Positions 8,465 to 17,244 of a stretch of 64,000 nt of DNA are shown here, in pieces. Made by a program: the position numbers and the translations under genes. Where the stretch lies: NCBI GenBank assembly GCA_031425195.1, contig JANPIX010000022.1, positions 39,919 through 103,918 of the forward strand, in the 5' to 3' direction. The notes beneath the pieces are model-generated. The model ran no database searches. It was not told the DNA's origin and saw only the letters and a program-made list of their open reading frames with translations. The first letter of the stretch is position 1, and each line of letters opens with the position of its first letter. This DNA is from JANPIX01 sp031425195. Its GTDB lineage: Bacteria > Pseudomonadota > Alphaproteobacteria > Rhodobacterales > Rhodobacteraceae.

Positions 8465-9574
8465 ATGGCGCTGTCCCCCCTTGCGCAGCGCCGCTGGCGG
8501 AATTTCAAGGCGAACCGCCGTGCGGTCTGGTCTTTGGTAATCTTTGCCGTGCTGTTCGGCCTGTCGCTGTTCGCCGAGATGCTTGCCAATGACAAACCGC
8601 TTTTGGTGCAATACCGGGGCGACTATTACAGCCCGTTTCTGAAGTTCTATCCCGAGACGGCCTTTGGCGGCGATTTTCGCACGGAAGCCAAGTATCACGA
8701 CATCGTCGTCGAATGCCTGATCAGATCGGCGGGCGAAGTGGCCTGTTTCGACACGCCCGAAGACATCATCGCCGAAGTTGCAACGGCGGGCACGGCGGCG
8801 GGGCAGGTTGTCGAGCCCGGCTGGATCCTGTGGCCGCCTATTCCGTACAGTTACAACACCATTGTCGACAAGGATGGCGCGGCCCCCGGCCCGCCGGACA
8901 GGCAGAACCTGCTTGGCACCGATGATACGTCGCGCGATGTGCTGGCGCGGGTGATTTACGGGTTTCGGCTGTCGATCCTGTTCGCGCTGATCGTGACGGC
9001 CCTCACCTCTGTCGTGGGGGTCGCGGCGGGGGCGGTTCAGGGCTATTTCGGCGGGCTGACTGATCTGGTTCTGCAGCGGGTGATCGAAGTGTGGGGGGCG
9101 ACGCCCAGCCTTTACATCATCATCATCGTGGCGGCGATCATCCCGATGAACTTCTGGCTTTTGGTCGGGCTGATGGTTTTGTTCGGGTGGACGGCGCTTG
9201 TTGGGCTGGTGCGGGCGGAATTCCTGCGGGCGCGTAATTTCGAATATGTCCGGGCGGCCCGCGCCCTGGGTATGAAAGACCGCGTCATCATGTTTCGTCA
9301 CGTCCTGCCGAACGCCATGGTGGCGACGGCGACGATGCTGCCGTTCATCATCACGGGGACCATAGGCTCGCTTGCCGCGCTTGATTTTCTGGGGTTCGGG
9401 TTGCCGTCCAGTTCGCCATCGCTGGGTGAGCTGACACAGCAGGCCAAGCAGAACCTGCAGGCACCCTGGCTTGCCTTTACCGCCTTTGCGACCTTTGCCA
9501 TCATGTTGTCGTTGCTCGTCTTCATCTTCGAAGGTGTCAGGGATGCGTTTGACCCGCGAAAGACGTTTCGATGA
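8465..9574 (+). CDS. yejE: Peptide ABC transporter permease YejE
   Basis: Second permease of the importer, 369 aa. It has a short cytoplasmic N-terminus (LAQRRWRNFKANRRAVWSL), one helix, a long periplasmic segment of about 100 residues as in YejE, then five helices. The segment GTDDTSRDVLARVIYGFRLS (about 155-175) is the conserved entry to the DppC-type permease core. The EAA motif is in AARALGMKDRVIMFRHVLPN (about 262-282). The gene follows yejB without a gap and overlaps yejF by 4 nt (ATGA). Confidence 0.92.
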   Translation: MALSPLAQRRWRNFKANRRAVWSLVIFAVLFGLSLFAEMLANDKPLLVQYRGDYYSPFLKFYPETAFGGDFRTEAKYHDIVVECLIRSAGEVACFDTPEDIIAEVATAGTAAGQVVEPGWILWPPIPYSYNTIVDKDGAAPGPPDRQNLLGTDDTSRDVLARVIYGFRLSILFALIVTALTSVVGVAAGAVQGYFGGLTDLVLQRVIEVWGATPSLYIIIIVAAIIPMNFWLLVGLMVLFGWTALVGLVRAEFLRARNFEYVRAARALGMKDRVIMFRHVLPNAMVATATMLPFIITGTIGSLAALDFLGFGLPSSSPSLGELTQQAKQNLQAPWLAFTAFATFAIMLSLLVFIFEGVRDAFDPRKTFR

Positions 9575-11163
9575 CCGAAGTGCTGTTGGCCGTAGACAAT
9601 CTTTCCGTCGGATTTCGTCAGGAAGGGCGGATCATACAGGCCGTCAGGGGTGTCAGGTTCACCGTCAACAGGGGTGAAACAGTTGCGCTGGTGGGGGAAA
9701 GCGGGTCGGGCAAATCCGTGACCGCGCTTTCGACAGTTGGCCTGTTGCCGGACAGTGCCGATGTGACGGGAACCATCCGCTATGCCGGGAAAGACATGGT
9801 CGGCGTGCCGGAATCCGCACTGCGCAAGATACGCGGCAACGACATCAGTTTCATCTTTCAGGAACCGATGACCAGCCTGAACCCGCTTCACACCATTGAA
9901 CGGCAGTTGGCGGAAAGTCTGGGGCTGCATCAGGGACTGAAGGGGAATGCCGCGCGGGTGCGGATACTGGAACTGTTGCACAAAGTGGGCATTTCCAACG
10001 CCGAAAGCCGCCTTGGCGCCTATCCGCATCAACTGTCGGGTGGTCAGCGTCAGCGGGTGATGATCGCCATGGCGCTGGCGAATGGCCCTGACCTGCTGAT
10101 CGCGGATGAGCCGACGACGGCGCTGGACGTCACGATACAGGCGCAAATCCTTGACCTGCTGGCCGATCTGAAACGGCGCGAGGGGCTGAGCCTTTTGTTC
10201 ATCACCCATGACCTTGGCATCGTGCGGCGGATTGCCGACCGGGTCTGCGTGATGCAGGGCGGCGAGATTGTGGAGCAGGGGCCAACCGCCCCGTTGTTTG
10301 CCAATCCGCAGCATCCCTATACGCAAAAGCTGTTGTCGGCCGAGCCGAAGGGCCAGCCGCAGCCGGTGCCGGAAGATGCGCCCGAAGTGCTGCACACCAA
10401 AGGGTTGCGGATATGGTTTCCCATTCAGACCGGTTTGATGCGGCGCACCACCGGTTACGTGAAGGCCGTCAACGACGCGAGCCTGTCTGTGCGCGCGGGC
10501 GAAACGCTGGGCATCGTCGGTGAAAGCGGATCGGGGAAAACCACCCTTGCGCTGGCTATTCTGCGATTGATCCCCGCCGAGGGGCCGATCGTCCTGTTGG
10601 GGCGCGATGTGCAGGGATTTGGATCGTCGCAGATGCGCCACTTGCGCCGTGACATGCAGATTGTGTTTCAGGATCCGTTCGGCAGCCTGTCGCCCCGCAT
10701 GACGGTGGAGCAGATCATCGCCGAAGGGCTGGGCGTCCACGGGGTTGACGCAGGGCAGGACCGGCACGCGATGGTGGCGGCCATGATGGCGGAAGTCGGC
10801 CTCGACCCCGGCATGATGTCACGCTATCCGCACGAGTTTTCCGGTGGCCAGCGGCAGCGCATCGCGATTGCGCGGGCCATGATCCTGCGCCCGAAATTGC
10901 TGGTGCTGGATGAACCGACAAGCGCGCTTGACATGACGGTGCAGGTGCAGATCGTCGATCTGTTGCGCGATCTTCAGACGCGGCATGGCCTGGCCTATCT
11001 GTTCATCAGCCATGACCTGCGCGTGATCCGCGCGCTTGCCCACAAGGTGATGGTGATGAAGGATGGTGACGTCGTCGAACAGGGACTTGCGCAAAAGGTT
11101 TTCCAGTCGCCTGAAACCGACTATACGAAAGCCTTGATGGCTGCCGCATTCGGGCAGTCCTAA
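9571..11163 (+). CDS. yejF: Tandem ABC ATPase YejF
   Basis: ATP-binding subunit, 530 aa, with two complete nucleotide-binding domains in one chain, like YejF and unlike the separate DppD/DppF pair. First domain: Walker A GESGSGKS (42-49), signature LSGGQRQRV, Walker B LLIADEPT. Second domain: Walker A GESGSGKT (about 315-322), signature FSGGQRQRI, Walker B LLVLDEPTS. The oligopeptide-type C-terminal extension HPYTQKLL follows domain one. The start overlaps the yejE stop by 4 nt. A glycosyltransferase follows after 13 nt and may be read from the same transcript. Confidence 0.94.
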   Translation: MTEVLLAVDNLSVGFRQEGRIIQAVRGVRFTVNRGETVALVGESGSGKSVTALSTVGLLPDSADVTGTIRYAGKDMVGVPESALRKIRGNDISFIFQEPMTSLNPLHTIERQLAESLGLHQGLKGNAARVRILELLHKVGISNAESRLGAYPHQLSGGQRQRVMIAMALANGPDLLIADEPTTALDVTIQAQILDLLADLKRREGLSLLFITHDLGIVRRIADRVCVMQGGEIVEQGPTAPLFANPQHPYTQKLLSAEPKGQPQPVPEDAPEVLHTKGLRIWFPIQTGLMRRTTGYVKAVNDASLSVRAGETLGIVGESGSGKTTLALAILRLIPAEGPIVLLGRDVQGFGSSQMRHLRRDMQIVFQDPFGSLSPRMTVEQIIAEGLGVHGVDAGQDRHAMVAAMMAEVGLDPGMMSRYPHEFSGGQRQRIAIARAMILRPKLLVLDEPTSALDMTVQVQIVDLLRDLQTRHGLAYLFISHDLRVIRALAHKVMVMKDGDVVEQGLAQKVFQSPETDYTKALMAAAFGQS

Positions 11164-11176
11164 CCGGGCGGGTATC

Positions 11177-12412
11177 TTGAAAGTATTGTTTGTTCACCAG
11201 AATTTCCCTGGTCAATTTCTTCACCTTGCGCCGGAACTGCAACGGCGGGGGCATGACTGCCTCGCCCTGACCGATGCGGCGAATGCGCGGGGGTCGGCCA
11301 TCCCGGTGGTCAAGTACAAGCATGATGCGCCCCAGCCTGACCCGGCAGTGACCCGTCTTGGCCGCAACTACACCCTGATGAGCGACCGTGGCGTGACGGT
11401 GGCCCGTGCCGCCCTGACGCTCCGCGAACAGAAAGGCTATGTGCCCGATGTGATCTTTGGTCATTCCGGCTGGGGTGAAACGCTGTTCCTGAAAGAGGTC
11501 TGGCCCGAGGCGAAACTGCTTGTGTATGCCGAATTCTACTACAAGGGGCGCGGCGCGGACGTGGGTTTCGATCCCGAATTCGACAAGCCCAGTTTCGATC
11601 AGGTGATGATTGCGCAAGGGCGTACCACGCATCTTGGCCAATCGTTGCTGCATGCGGATGCGGGGCTTTCGCCGACGAAATGGCAGGCGAGCACCTATCC
11701 CCCGGTGCTGCGCGACCAGATCGAAGTGATCTTTGACGGCGTGGACACCGCCGTGATGAAGCCGAACCCCGAGGCGCGCCTGACCCTGCCCAACGGCAGG
11801 GTTGTGCAGGCGGGGGATGAGGTCATGTCTTTTGTGAACCGGAATCTCGAACCCTACCGGGGTTATCACACCTTCATGCGTGCCCTGCCGCAGGTCATGG
11901 CGGCGCGGCCTGATTGTCAGGTGGTGATCGTCGGGGGTGATGATGTGAGTTATGGCCGCCCGGCCCCCAAGGGCACAACGTGGAAACAGACCTTCCTGTC
12001 GGAAGTGGAAGGTCGCATCGACCTGAGCCGCGTGCATTTCATGGGTAAAGTGCCCTATCCCGTGTTCGTGTCACTGATGCAGGTGACGCGGGTTCATGCC
12101 TACATGACCTATCCGTTCGTTCTGTCGTGGTCGATGCTGGAGGCGATGTCGGCAGGGGCGCTTGTCGTCGGATCGCGCACGCCGCCGGTGCAGGAACTGA
12201 TCAACGATGGGGTGAACGGGCGGCTGGTCGATTTCTTTGATGTCGAGGGGTGGGCGGCCCTGCTGACCAAGGCGCTGGCGCATCCGCAAAGGTTCATGGA
12301 CCTGCGCGCCGCCGCGCGGCAGACGATCCTGGACGGGTATGATCTGCGCGGAAACTGCCTGCCCAGGATGGTCGAATTTGTCGAACGGCACGGGCCGCAG
12401 GCGAAATCCTAA
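11177..12412 (+). CDS. Glycosyltransferase, GT-B fold (family 4-like)
   Basis: A 411-aa protein starting KVLFVHQNFPGQFLHLA, the first Rossmann strand and glycine loop of a GT-B transferase. The C-terminal half contains the nucleotide-sugar domain: SFVNRNLEPYRGYHTFMRAL, VVIVGGDD, then the donor-binding motif region SWSMLEAMSAGALVVGSRTPP with its EAMSAG (E-x7-E type). The start is TTG with a weak site GGGCGGG upstream; no in-frame ATG is nearby. It probably transfers a sugar in exopolysaccharide or glycan assembly, but no other polysaccharide genes are nearby. It overlaps the convergent FAH gene by 4 nt at the stop codons. Confidence 0.82.
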   Translation: MKVLFVHQNFPGQFLHLAPELQRRGHDCLALTDAANARGSAIPVVKYKHDAPQPDPAVTRLGRNYTLMSDRGVTVARAALTLREQKGYVPDVIFGHSGWGETLFLKEVWPEAKLLVYAEFYYKGRGADVGFDPEFDKPSFDQVMIAQGRTTHLGQSLLHADAGLSPTKWQASTYPPVLRDQIEVIFDGVDTAVMKPNPEARLTLPNGRVVQAGDEVMSFVNRNLEPYRGYHTFMRALPQVMAARPDCQVVIVGGDDVSYGRPAPKGTTWKQTFLSEVEGRIDLSRVHFMGKVPYPVFVSLMQVTRVHAYMTYPFVLSWSMLEAMSAGALVVGSRTPPVQELINDGVNGRLVDFFDVEGWAALLTKALAHPQRFMDLRAAARQTILDGYDLRGNCLPRMVEFVERHGPQAKS

Positions 12413-13095
12413 CGGATCGTGACGGCGGCGGGGGGCATTCCGTCGATGCTGACGACACAGGTATCGCCGCGCTGCAAGGGGCCAACCCCGGCAGGCGTTC
12501 CGGTATAGATCAGATCGCCCGCCTTCAATGTGATCAGCCGCGACAGCGCGCTGACGAGGGCGGGCACTGACCAGATCATGTCCGAAAGGCGCGCCTCTTG
12601 CCGAAGCGTGCCGTTGACGTGGGCCCGCAACACGCCGTCTGGGACAGCGCCGCCTTTGGCACGGACAAGGGGGCCAACGACAGCCGATTGGTCGAACCCT
12701 TTTGACATGTCCCAAGGTCTGCGCGCGGCCTTGGCTGCGGCCTGCAGGTCGCGCCGCGTCAGATCATTGCCCGCCGCATAGCCCCAGATCAATCCGGGCA
12801 CATCAGCTTCGGCGATGTCCGACCCGCCTGCGCCCAGTGCGACCACAAGTTCCGCTTCGTGGTGAAAATCAGTTGTGGCGGTGGGGTAGGGGATGGCGAA
12901 ACCGCTGTCGATCACGGCATCGGCGGGCTTGGCAAAGAAGAAGGGGGGTTCGGCGTCCGGGTCATGCCCCATCTCGCGCGCGTGGTCGGCATAGTTGCGG
13001 CCCACGCACCAGATGCGGGCCACCGGAAAACGGGCGTTGGTGCCGTCAACGGCCACAGTTGCCTGCGGCTGCGGCGGGATCGCAAATCCCGTCAT
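12409..13095 (-). CDS. Fumarylacetoacetate hydrolase (FAH) family protein
   Basis: A 228-aa enzyme of the FAH superfamily, which cleaves or isomerises beta-diketo acids. Family features are IWCVGRNYADHAREMG near the start, FFFAKPADAV, the metal-ligand segment FHHEAELVVALG (the glutamates bind Mg2+), GYAAGNDLTRRDLQ, KGFDQSAVVGP and the terminal GDLIYTGTPAGVGPL. This resembles maleylpyruvate or fumarylpyruvate hydrolases and oxaloacetate tautomerases, but the substrate is undefined. The ATG at 13095 is 4 nt after the upstream gene's stop; a TTG at 13110 is an alternative start that would overlap it. Confidence 0.88.
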   Translation of the reverse strand: MTGFAIPPQPQATVAVDGTNARFPVARIWCVGRNYADHAREMGHDPDAEPPFFFAKPADAVIDSGFAIPYPTATTDFHHEAELVVALGAGGSDIAEADVPGLIWGYAAGNDLTRRDLQAAAKAARRPWDMSKGFDQSAVVGPLVRAKGGAVPDGVLRAHVNGTLRQEARLSDMIWSVPALVSALSRLITLKAGDLIYTGTPAGVGPLQRGDTCVVSIDGMPPAAVTIR

Positions 13096-13099
13096 CACA

Positions 13100-14821
13100 T
13101 CACTGCCCAAGGGTAAAGCAGGTGGTTCCGCGTGCCTGAAGCCTGCGACAGGCGAGATCGGCCTGATCCTGCGTCAGACCCATGAAGTTGGCGTCATAGC
13201 CGCCATTCTTCTGCACGATCTTGCGCAACCCGTCGTTCAGCGTGGCACTTTCCGACAACATCGTTTTCATCAGCGCCCGTTCCGCAACCGCGCGGCTGTC
13301 GAAACGCCCGATGGTGATGCCCCAGTGCCGCCCGCCCGAGGTGGAGATGCGGGTCACCACTTCTGCCTCTGCCATCGGTTGCGGTTCGGCTGGTGCGGCG
13401 CTGGCCACCTGAATCTCGCTTTGCTGATCGCCATTCGGGGTTGTGGTGTGAATGACCGGGGCTGCGCGTTTGGCGGGCTGGACGGCTGGTGCAAGGGGCA
13501 TCCCTGCCGAGGCGAGCGGGATAACTTCAAGCGTGTCGGGATCGACGAGCGCGAAGGGCAGGGGGTCCGCGACGGCAGAAGCAACCTCGACAGCCTCGGT
13601 CGGCAGGTCGGTGGCAGGGGGGGTCGCGGCGGCCACGGCAACGTCAGGCGCCGTAGCGGGCTGTTCAGCGGCGGCCAATCCAGCCTCGGCCAGCGCACCG
13701 GCGATGTCGTCCTGCATGGCGGCGACGGCCTGTTCCATCGCATCATCCGGAACCGCGGAGTCTGTCGCGCCTTCGACGGCAAACGGAAGGGGCGGGGGCT
13801 CTGCTGCCGCGACAGCAAAGGGAAGTGCTGCGTCGGGGCGGCGTTTTGGCCGTTGCGAGGTGGCGATTGTGCCTGAGACGCGGATCGTTTTGGCAGGCTG
13901 CACCGCAACGCCGGTGCCTTCCAGTTCCACGATAAGCTGTTCGTCTGCCCCGGCCTCATAGGCGGGGGGAGCGGGCGGAATGACGGATGCCCCGGCAGGT
14001 GCACGTTTGAAGCCAAGGTCCAGAAGTTCGGCCATCTTGGCGTTGCGCGCGGCAGTCGACGGGCTTCCCAGCACAGTCGCGATCAAACGCACCCCGCCAC
14101 GCTGGGCCGAGGCTGTCAGGTTGAAACCGGCGGCATTGGTAAACCCGGTCTTGATACCGTCCGCGCCTTCATAGGCGTCCAGAAAGCGGCGGTTCGTGTT
14201 GGCGACTTCGGCCAGCCCCGCGTCTGTCGAACGACGGGAGAAAATGTTGTAATATTGCGGAAAATCATAAAAGACGTGCCGCCCCAGAATGGTCATGTCC
14301 CGCGCCGTGGTCAGGTGGCCATCGCGTGTCAGGCCGTTGGCATTCTTGAAGCTGCTGCTGTCCATGCCCAGCGCCTTGGCCGTCCGGTTCATCCGGGCGG
14401 CGAACTTTGCCTCGGACCCGCCGATATGCTCGCCAATGGCTGTCGCAGCGTCGTTGGCAGATTTGATGGCCGCCGCACGAATCAGATAGCGCATGGCGAT
14501 TTTCTGACCGGCCTTCAGCCCCAGACGGGACGGCGGTTCGCTGGCCGCATGTTTGGAAACTGTCACCACGGTGTCGAGCGTGATTTCGCCGCGTTCGATG
14601 GCATCAAAGGCGATGTACAGGGTCAGCATCTTGGTCAGGGACGCGGGGTGCAACCGCGCGTCGGCGTTCTTTTCGTACAGAACCTCACCCGTTCGCGCGT
14701 CGATGACATAGGCCGCGAACGGCGCTGCACCTGACGGTTGCGGTGTTGAACACGCTGTCAGAACGCCAAGTCCCACCAATACGATGAAACTGCGCGTATA
14801 ACGCATCAAAAGCGATTTCAC
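13100..14821 (-). CDS. Lipoprotein D-alanyl-D-alanine carboxypeptidase with C-terminal SPOR domain
   Basis: Peptidoglycan-trimming enzyme of the PBP5/DacA (peptidase S11) family, 573 aa. The lipobox LTAC gives an acylated Cys24. The serine-protease motifs are intact: SLTK (61-64, nucleophile Ser61), SAN (121-123) and KTG (224-226). A long alanine/proline/valine-rich linker (about 285-480) separates this from a C-terminal SPOR domain (from about 495, starting HWGITIGRFDSRAVAERA), which binds denuded glycan at division sites. The start is GTG, with GGGG 8 nt upstream. The layout suggests septal carboxypeptidase activity. Confidence 0.92.
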   Translation of the reverse strand: MKSLLMRYTRSFIVLVGLGVLTACSTPQPSGAAPFAAYVIDARTGEVLYEKNADARLHPASLTKMLTLYIAFDAIERGEITLDTVVTVSKHAASEPPSRLGLKAGQKIAMRYLIRAAAIKSANDAATAIGEHIGGSEAKFAARMNRTAKALGMDSSSFKNANGLTRDGHLTTARDMTILGRHVFYDFPQYYNIFSRRSTDAGLAEVANTNRRFLDAYEGADGIKTGFTNAAGFNLTASAQRGGVRLIATVLGSPSTAARNAKMAELLDLGFKRAPAGASVIPPAPPAYEAGADEQLIVELEGTGVAVQPAKTIRVSGTIATSQRPKRRPDAALPFAVAAAEPPPLPFAVEGATDSAVPDDAMEQAVAAMQDDIAGALAEAGLAAAEQPATAPDVAVAAATPPATDLPTEAVEVASAVADPLPFALVDPDTLEVIPLASAGMPLAPAVQPAKRAAPVIHTTTPNGDQQSEIQVASAAPAEPQPMAEAEVVTRISTSGGRHWGITIGRFDSRAVAERALMKTMLSESATLNDGLRKIVQKNGGYDANFMGLTQDQADLACRRLQARGTTCFTLGQ

Positions 14822-15023
14822 GTCGCCTGCCCCTTTTTGCCTCGGTCTTTTTCAGCCCCGCATTACGTCCGGGGGCCATTCTGCCTGAGGTCAGGCTAAC
14901 ACAAGGAAACTGGTCAGAAAATATCTTCTTTTCAATGACTTTGCGGCAGGCACGAGATCTGCTTTTCCGGCAACAGTGCATATTTTGGGCCTTCACGCCG
15001 CCCAGACACAAGATGATGCGCCA

Positions 15024-15728
15024 TTATGCGAGTATTCTTGCCAGATCGGGTACCAGACCAAGATGCGCAAGGGTGTGGAACCGTTCAAGCCCGACCGGCT
15101 GTTCAGCATGTTCAAGCGCCCAGGTCACGTCTTGCGGGACGTGGACGCCCCATCCGCCAGCCTGCAATACAGGCAGCACATCGGATTTCAGCGAGTTGCC
15201 TATCATCATGGAATGTTCTGTGCCGTCGCCGTGGCGCGCAAAGATGCGTTCGTAAATGGCGGCGGTCTTGTCTGACACGATCTCTACAGCGTCGAACATG
15301 TCACCCAGCCCCGACTGCGCCAGTTTGCGTTCCTGATCCAGCAGATCGCCCTTTGTGATGAGCAAGACGCGAAACCCCGATTCGCGCAGCGCCGTCACGG
15401 ATTCTGCCGCGTGTGGCATCAGATGGATCGGATGTTCCAGCATCTCGCGCCCCGCCGCGATCAGTTCAGCGATGACCGAACCCGGCACGGCGCCGCCTGT
15501 CACCTCCAGCGCGGTTTCGATCATCGACAGGGTGAATCCCTTGATGCCATAGCCATAGTGCCCCAGATTACGCCGTTCGGCCGCAAGCAAACTTGCGTCA
15601 AGGTCCGCCGCCCCGGCGTGATCCTTCAGCAATTCGACGAATCTTGCCTGTGTCAGCCGAAAGAAGGTTTCATTCTGCCACAAGGTGTCGTCTGCGTCGA
15701 AACCGATGGTTGTCAGGCCTTTGGGCAT
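15024..15728 (-). CDS. HAD-superfamily hydrolase
   Basis: A 234-aa phosphatase-like protein. Motif I is FDADDTLW (catalytic Asp and +2 Asp), motif II is LLITKGD, motif III holds the lysine of IVSDKTAAIY and motif IV is MMIGNSLKSDVLP. All are present, so it should be active. The helical cap lies between motifs I and II. The substrate is not predictable. The ATG at 15728 is preferred because AAAAGGA lies about 10 nt upstream; an ATG at 15755 would add nine residues. The gene is divergent from clpS and separated from the carboxypeptidase gene by about 200 nt in which I see nothing. Confidence 0.85.
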   Translation of the reverse strand: MPKGLTTIGFDADDTLWQNETFFRLTQARFVELLKDHAGAADLDASLLAAERRNLGHYGYGIKGFTLSMIETALEVTGGAVPGSVIAELIAAGREMLEHPIHLMPHAAESVTALRESGFRVLLITKGDLLDQERKLAQSGLGDMFDAVEIVSDKTAAIYERIFARHGDGTEHSMMIGNSLKSDVLPVLQAGGWGVHVPQDVTWALEHAEQPVGLERFHTLAHLGLVPDLARILA

Positions 15729-15874
15729 GTCGATCTGGTCCTTTTTCGGGCGCATGAACTGGCCGTGCTGCTTTGCTTTTTGCTGCCCTCTTTCCCGGCG
15801 GGCAAAATCGACTATATTGCAAAGGGTATCAACCCTTGCGAATCCCCTGTCGCCCGCTTGAACGGAGCCTGCAC

Positions 15875-16216
15875 GTGTCCTATCGCCCGCTCAACATGTC
15901 AGACTCCGATAACGGATCCGACAATGATGCAAAGGTGCTGACCAAGACGCGGACGAAGACCGAACGCCCGCCGCTCTACAAGGTCATGTTGCTGAACGAC
16001 GACTACACCCCGATGGAATTCGTGGTGCATGTTCTGGAACGCTTCTTTGGCCTGACCCATGCACAGGCGTTCGAGATCATGCTGACGGTTCACAAGAAGG
16101 GGCTTGCCGTTGTCGGCGTCTTTTCGCACGAAGTGGCCGAAACCAAAGTGGCGCAGGTGATGGATTTCGCCCGCCGTCACCAGCATCCGCTCCAATGCAC
16201 TTTGGAAAAGGAATAG
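15875..16216 (+). CDS. clpS: ATP-dependent Clp protease adaptor ClpS
   Basis: Adaptor that delivers N-degron substrates to ClpAP. The conserved core is complete: PPLYKVMLLNDDYTPMEFVV, then the helical section VLERFFGLTHAQAFEIML, the VHKKGLAVVGVF strand and HEVAETKV. The N-terminal tail is acidic and disordered, as usual. A GTG start at 15875 is chosen because GGAG lies 7 nt upstream, giving 113 aa; an ATG at 15896 (MSDSDNG) lacks any visible ribosome-binding site but is equally compatible with the family. The methyltransferase gene follows after 19 nt. clpA is not in the window. Confidence 0.94.
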   Translation: MSYRPLNMSDSDNGSDNDAKVLTKTRTKTERPPLYKVMLLNDDYTPMEFVVHVLERFFGLTHAQAFEIMLTVHKKGLAVVGVFSHEVAETKVAQVMDFARRHQHPLQCTLEKE

Positions 16217-16235
16217 GCCACGCGTCTGGCCGCTC

Positions 16236-17228
16236 ATGCGCTTTGCCCGAATGACTTTTGCGCTGGAAAGCGGCCTGTTTCAATTGCCTGAGACGGGCAC
16301 GATCGCCGTTTTTGGCCCGGAAAGCGCGGATGATCTGATGGCGCTGCCTGCTGACCGTGTGTTGGCGGTGACGGCGTTCTTTCCCGAATACACGGCGCTG
16401 GCCGCCCAAGGCTTCAAGGTTGCGACAGACCCCGGATTGGGGCACGCGGCCGCCATGGTTTGCCTGCCGCGTGCCAAGGCGCAGGCGCACGCCATGCTGC
16501 AGGCGGCAACGCGGTGTGTTGTGCCCGGCTGTCTGATCATCGTGGACGGTGCGAAGACAGACGGCGTCGAACCGCTTTGGCGTGAGCTGAAGGGCAGGGT
16601 CGCCGCGACCGAGGCGATTGCCAAGGCGCATGGCCGCATCTTTGCCTTTCCCGCCGGGAACGAACTGGACGAGTGGGCCGCGCAGGAAACCGTGGTCGAA
16701 GGCGGATTTATCACGCGGCCCGGCGTGTTTTCCGCCGATGCGCCCGACAAGGCCTCGGTTCTGCTGGCGGCAGCTTTGCCGGCACGGATGCCCGGCTATA
16801 CCGTCGATCTGGGTGCCGGCTGGGGGTTTCTGGCCCGCGCCGTGTTGGAGCGTGCTGGCGTCAAGCGGGTTGATCTGGTCGAGGCGGATGCTGTTGCGCT
16901 CGACTGCGCGCGCAAGAATGTAAGCGACCCCCGCGCGCAATTCGTCTGGGGCGATGCCACGCAGTTCCGCGCGGATGGGTATGCCGATCATGTCGTGTGC
17001 AATCCGCCCTTTCACCGGGGGCGCACTGCTGACCCGGCGCTTGGCCTTGCCTTCCTGACCACCGCCTCGCGGATCCTTTCGCCGCATGGGCAGTTGTGGC
17101 TGGTGGCCAATCGGACGCTGCCTTATGTCGCCACGGCCAAGGCGCTGTTTCGGGAGGTTGTCGAAATTGGCACCGATCCGTCATTCCGCGTGATCCACGC
17201 CACCCATCCGCACCGCCCCCGCCCCTGA
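16236..17228 (+). CDS. rsmC: Class I SAM methyltransferase, RsmC-like (16S rRNA guanine-N2)
   Basis: A 330-aa protein with duplicated MTS-type architecture: a degenerate N-terminal half and a catalytic C-terminal half. The C-terminal domain has the SAM-binding loop VDLGAGWGFLARAVLE (about 190-205), the acidic residue after strand 2 (LVEADAVAL) and the NPPFH tetrad (about 250) typical of N2-guanine RNA methyltransferases RsmC/RsmD. E. coli RsmC methylates G1207 of 16S rRNA, and length and layout fit this. The ATG at 16236 (MRFARMTFALESGLF) fits the family start as I recall it. It lies just downstream of clpS and 16 nt before an SDR gene. Confidence 0.82.
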   Translation: MRFARMTFALESGLFQLPETGTIAVFGPESADDLMALPADRVLAVTAFFPEYTALAAQGFKVATDPGLGHAAAMVCLPRAKAQAHAMLQAATRCVVPGCLIIVDGAKTDGVEPLWRELKGRVAATEAIAKAHGRIFAFPAGNELDEWAAQETVVEGGFITRPGVFSADAPDKASVLLAAALPARMPGYTVDLGAGWGFLARAVLERAGVKRVDLVEADAVALDCARKNVSDPRAQFVWGDATQFRADGYADHVVCNPPFHRGRTADPALGLAFLTTASRILSPHGQLWLVANRTLPYVATAKALFREVVEIGTDPSFRVIHATHPHRPRP

Positions 17229-17244
17229 ACGACCGGAGCCTGTC

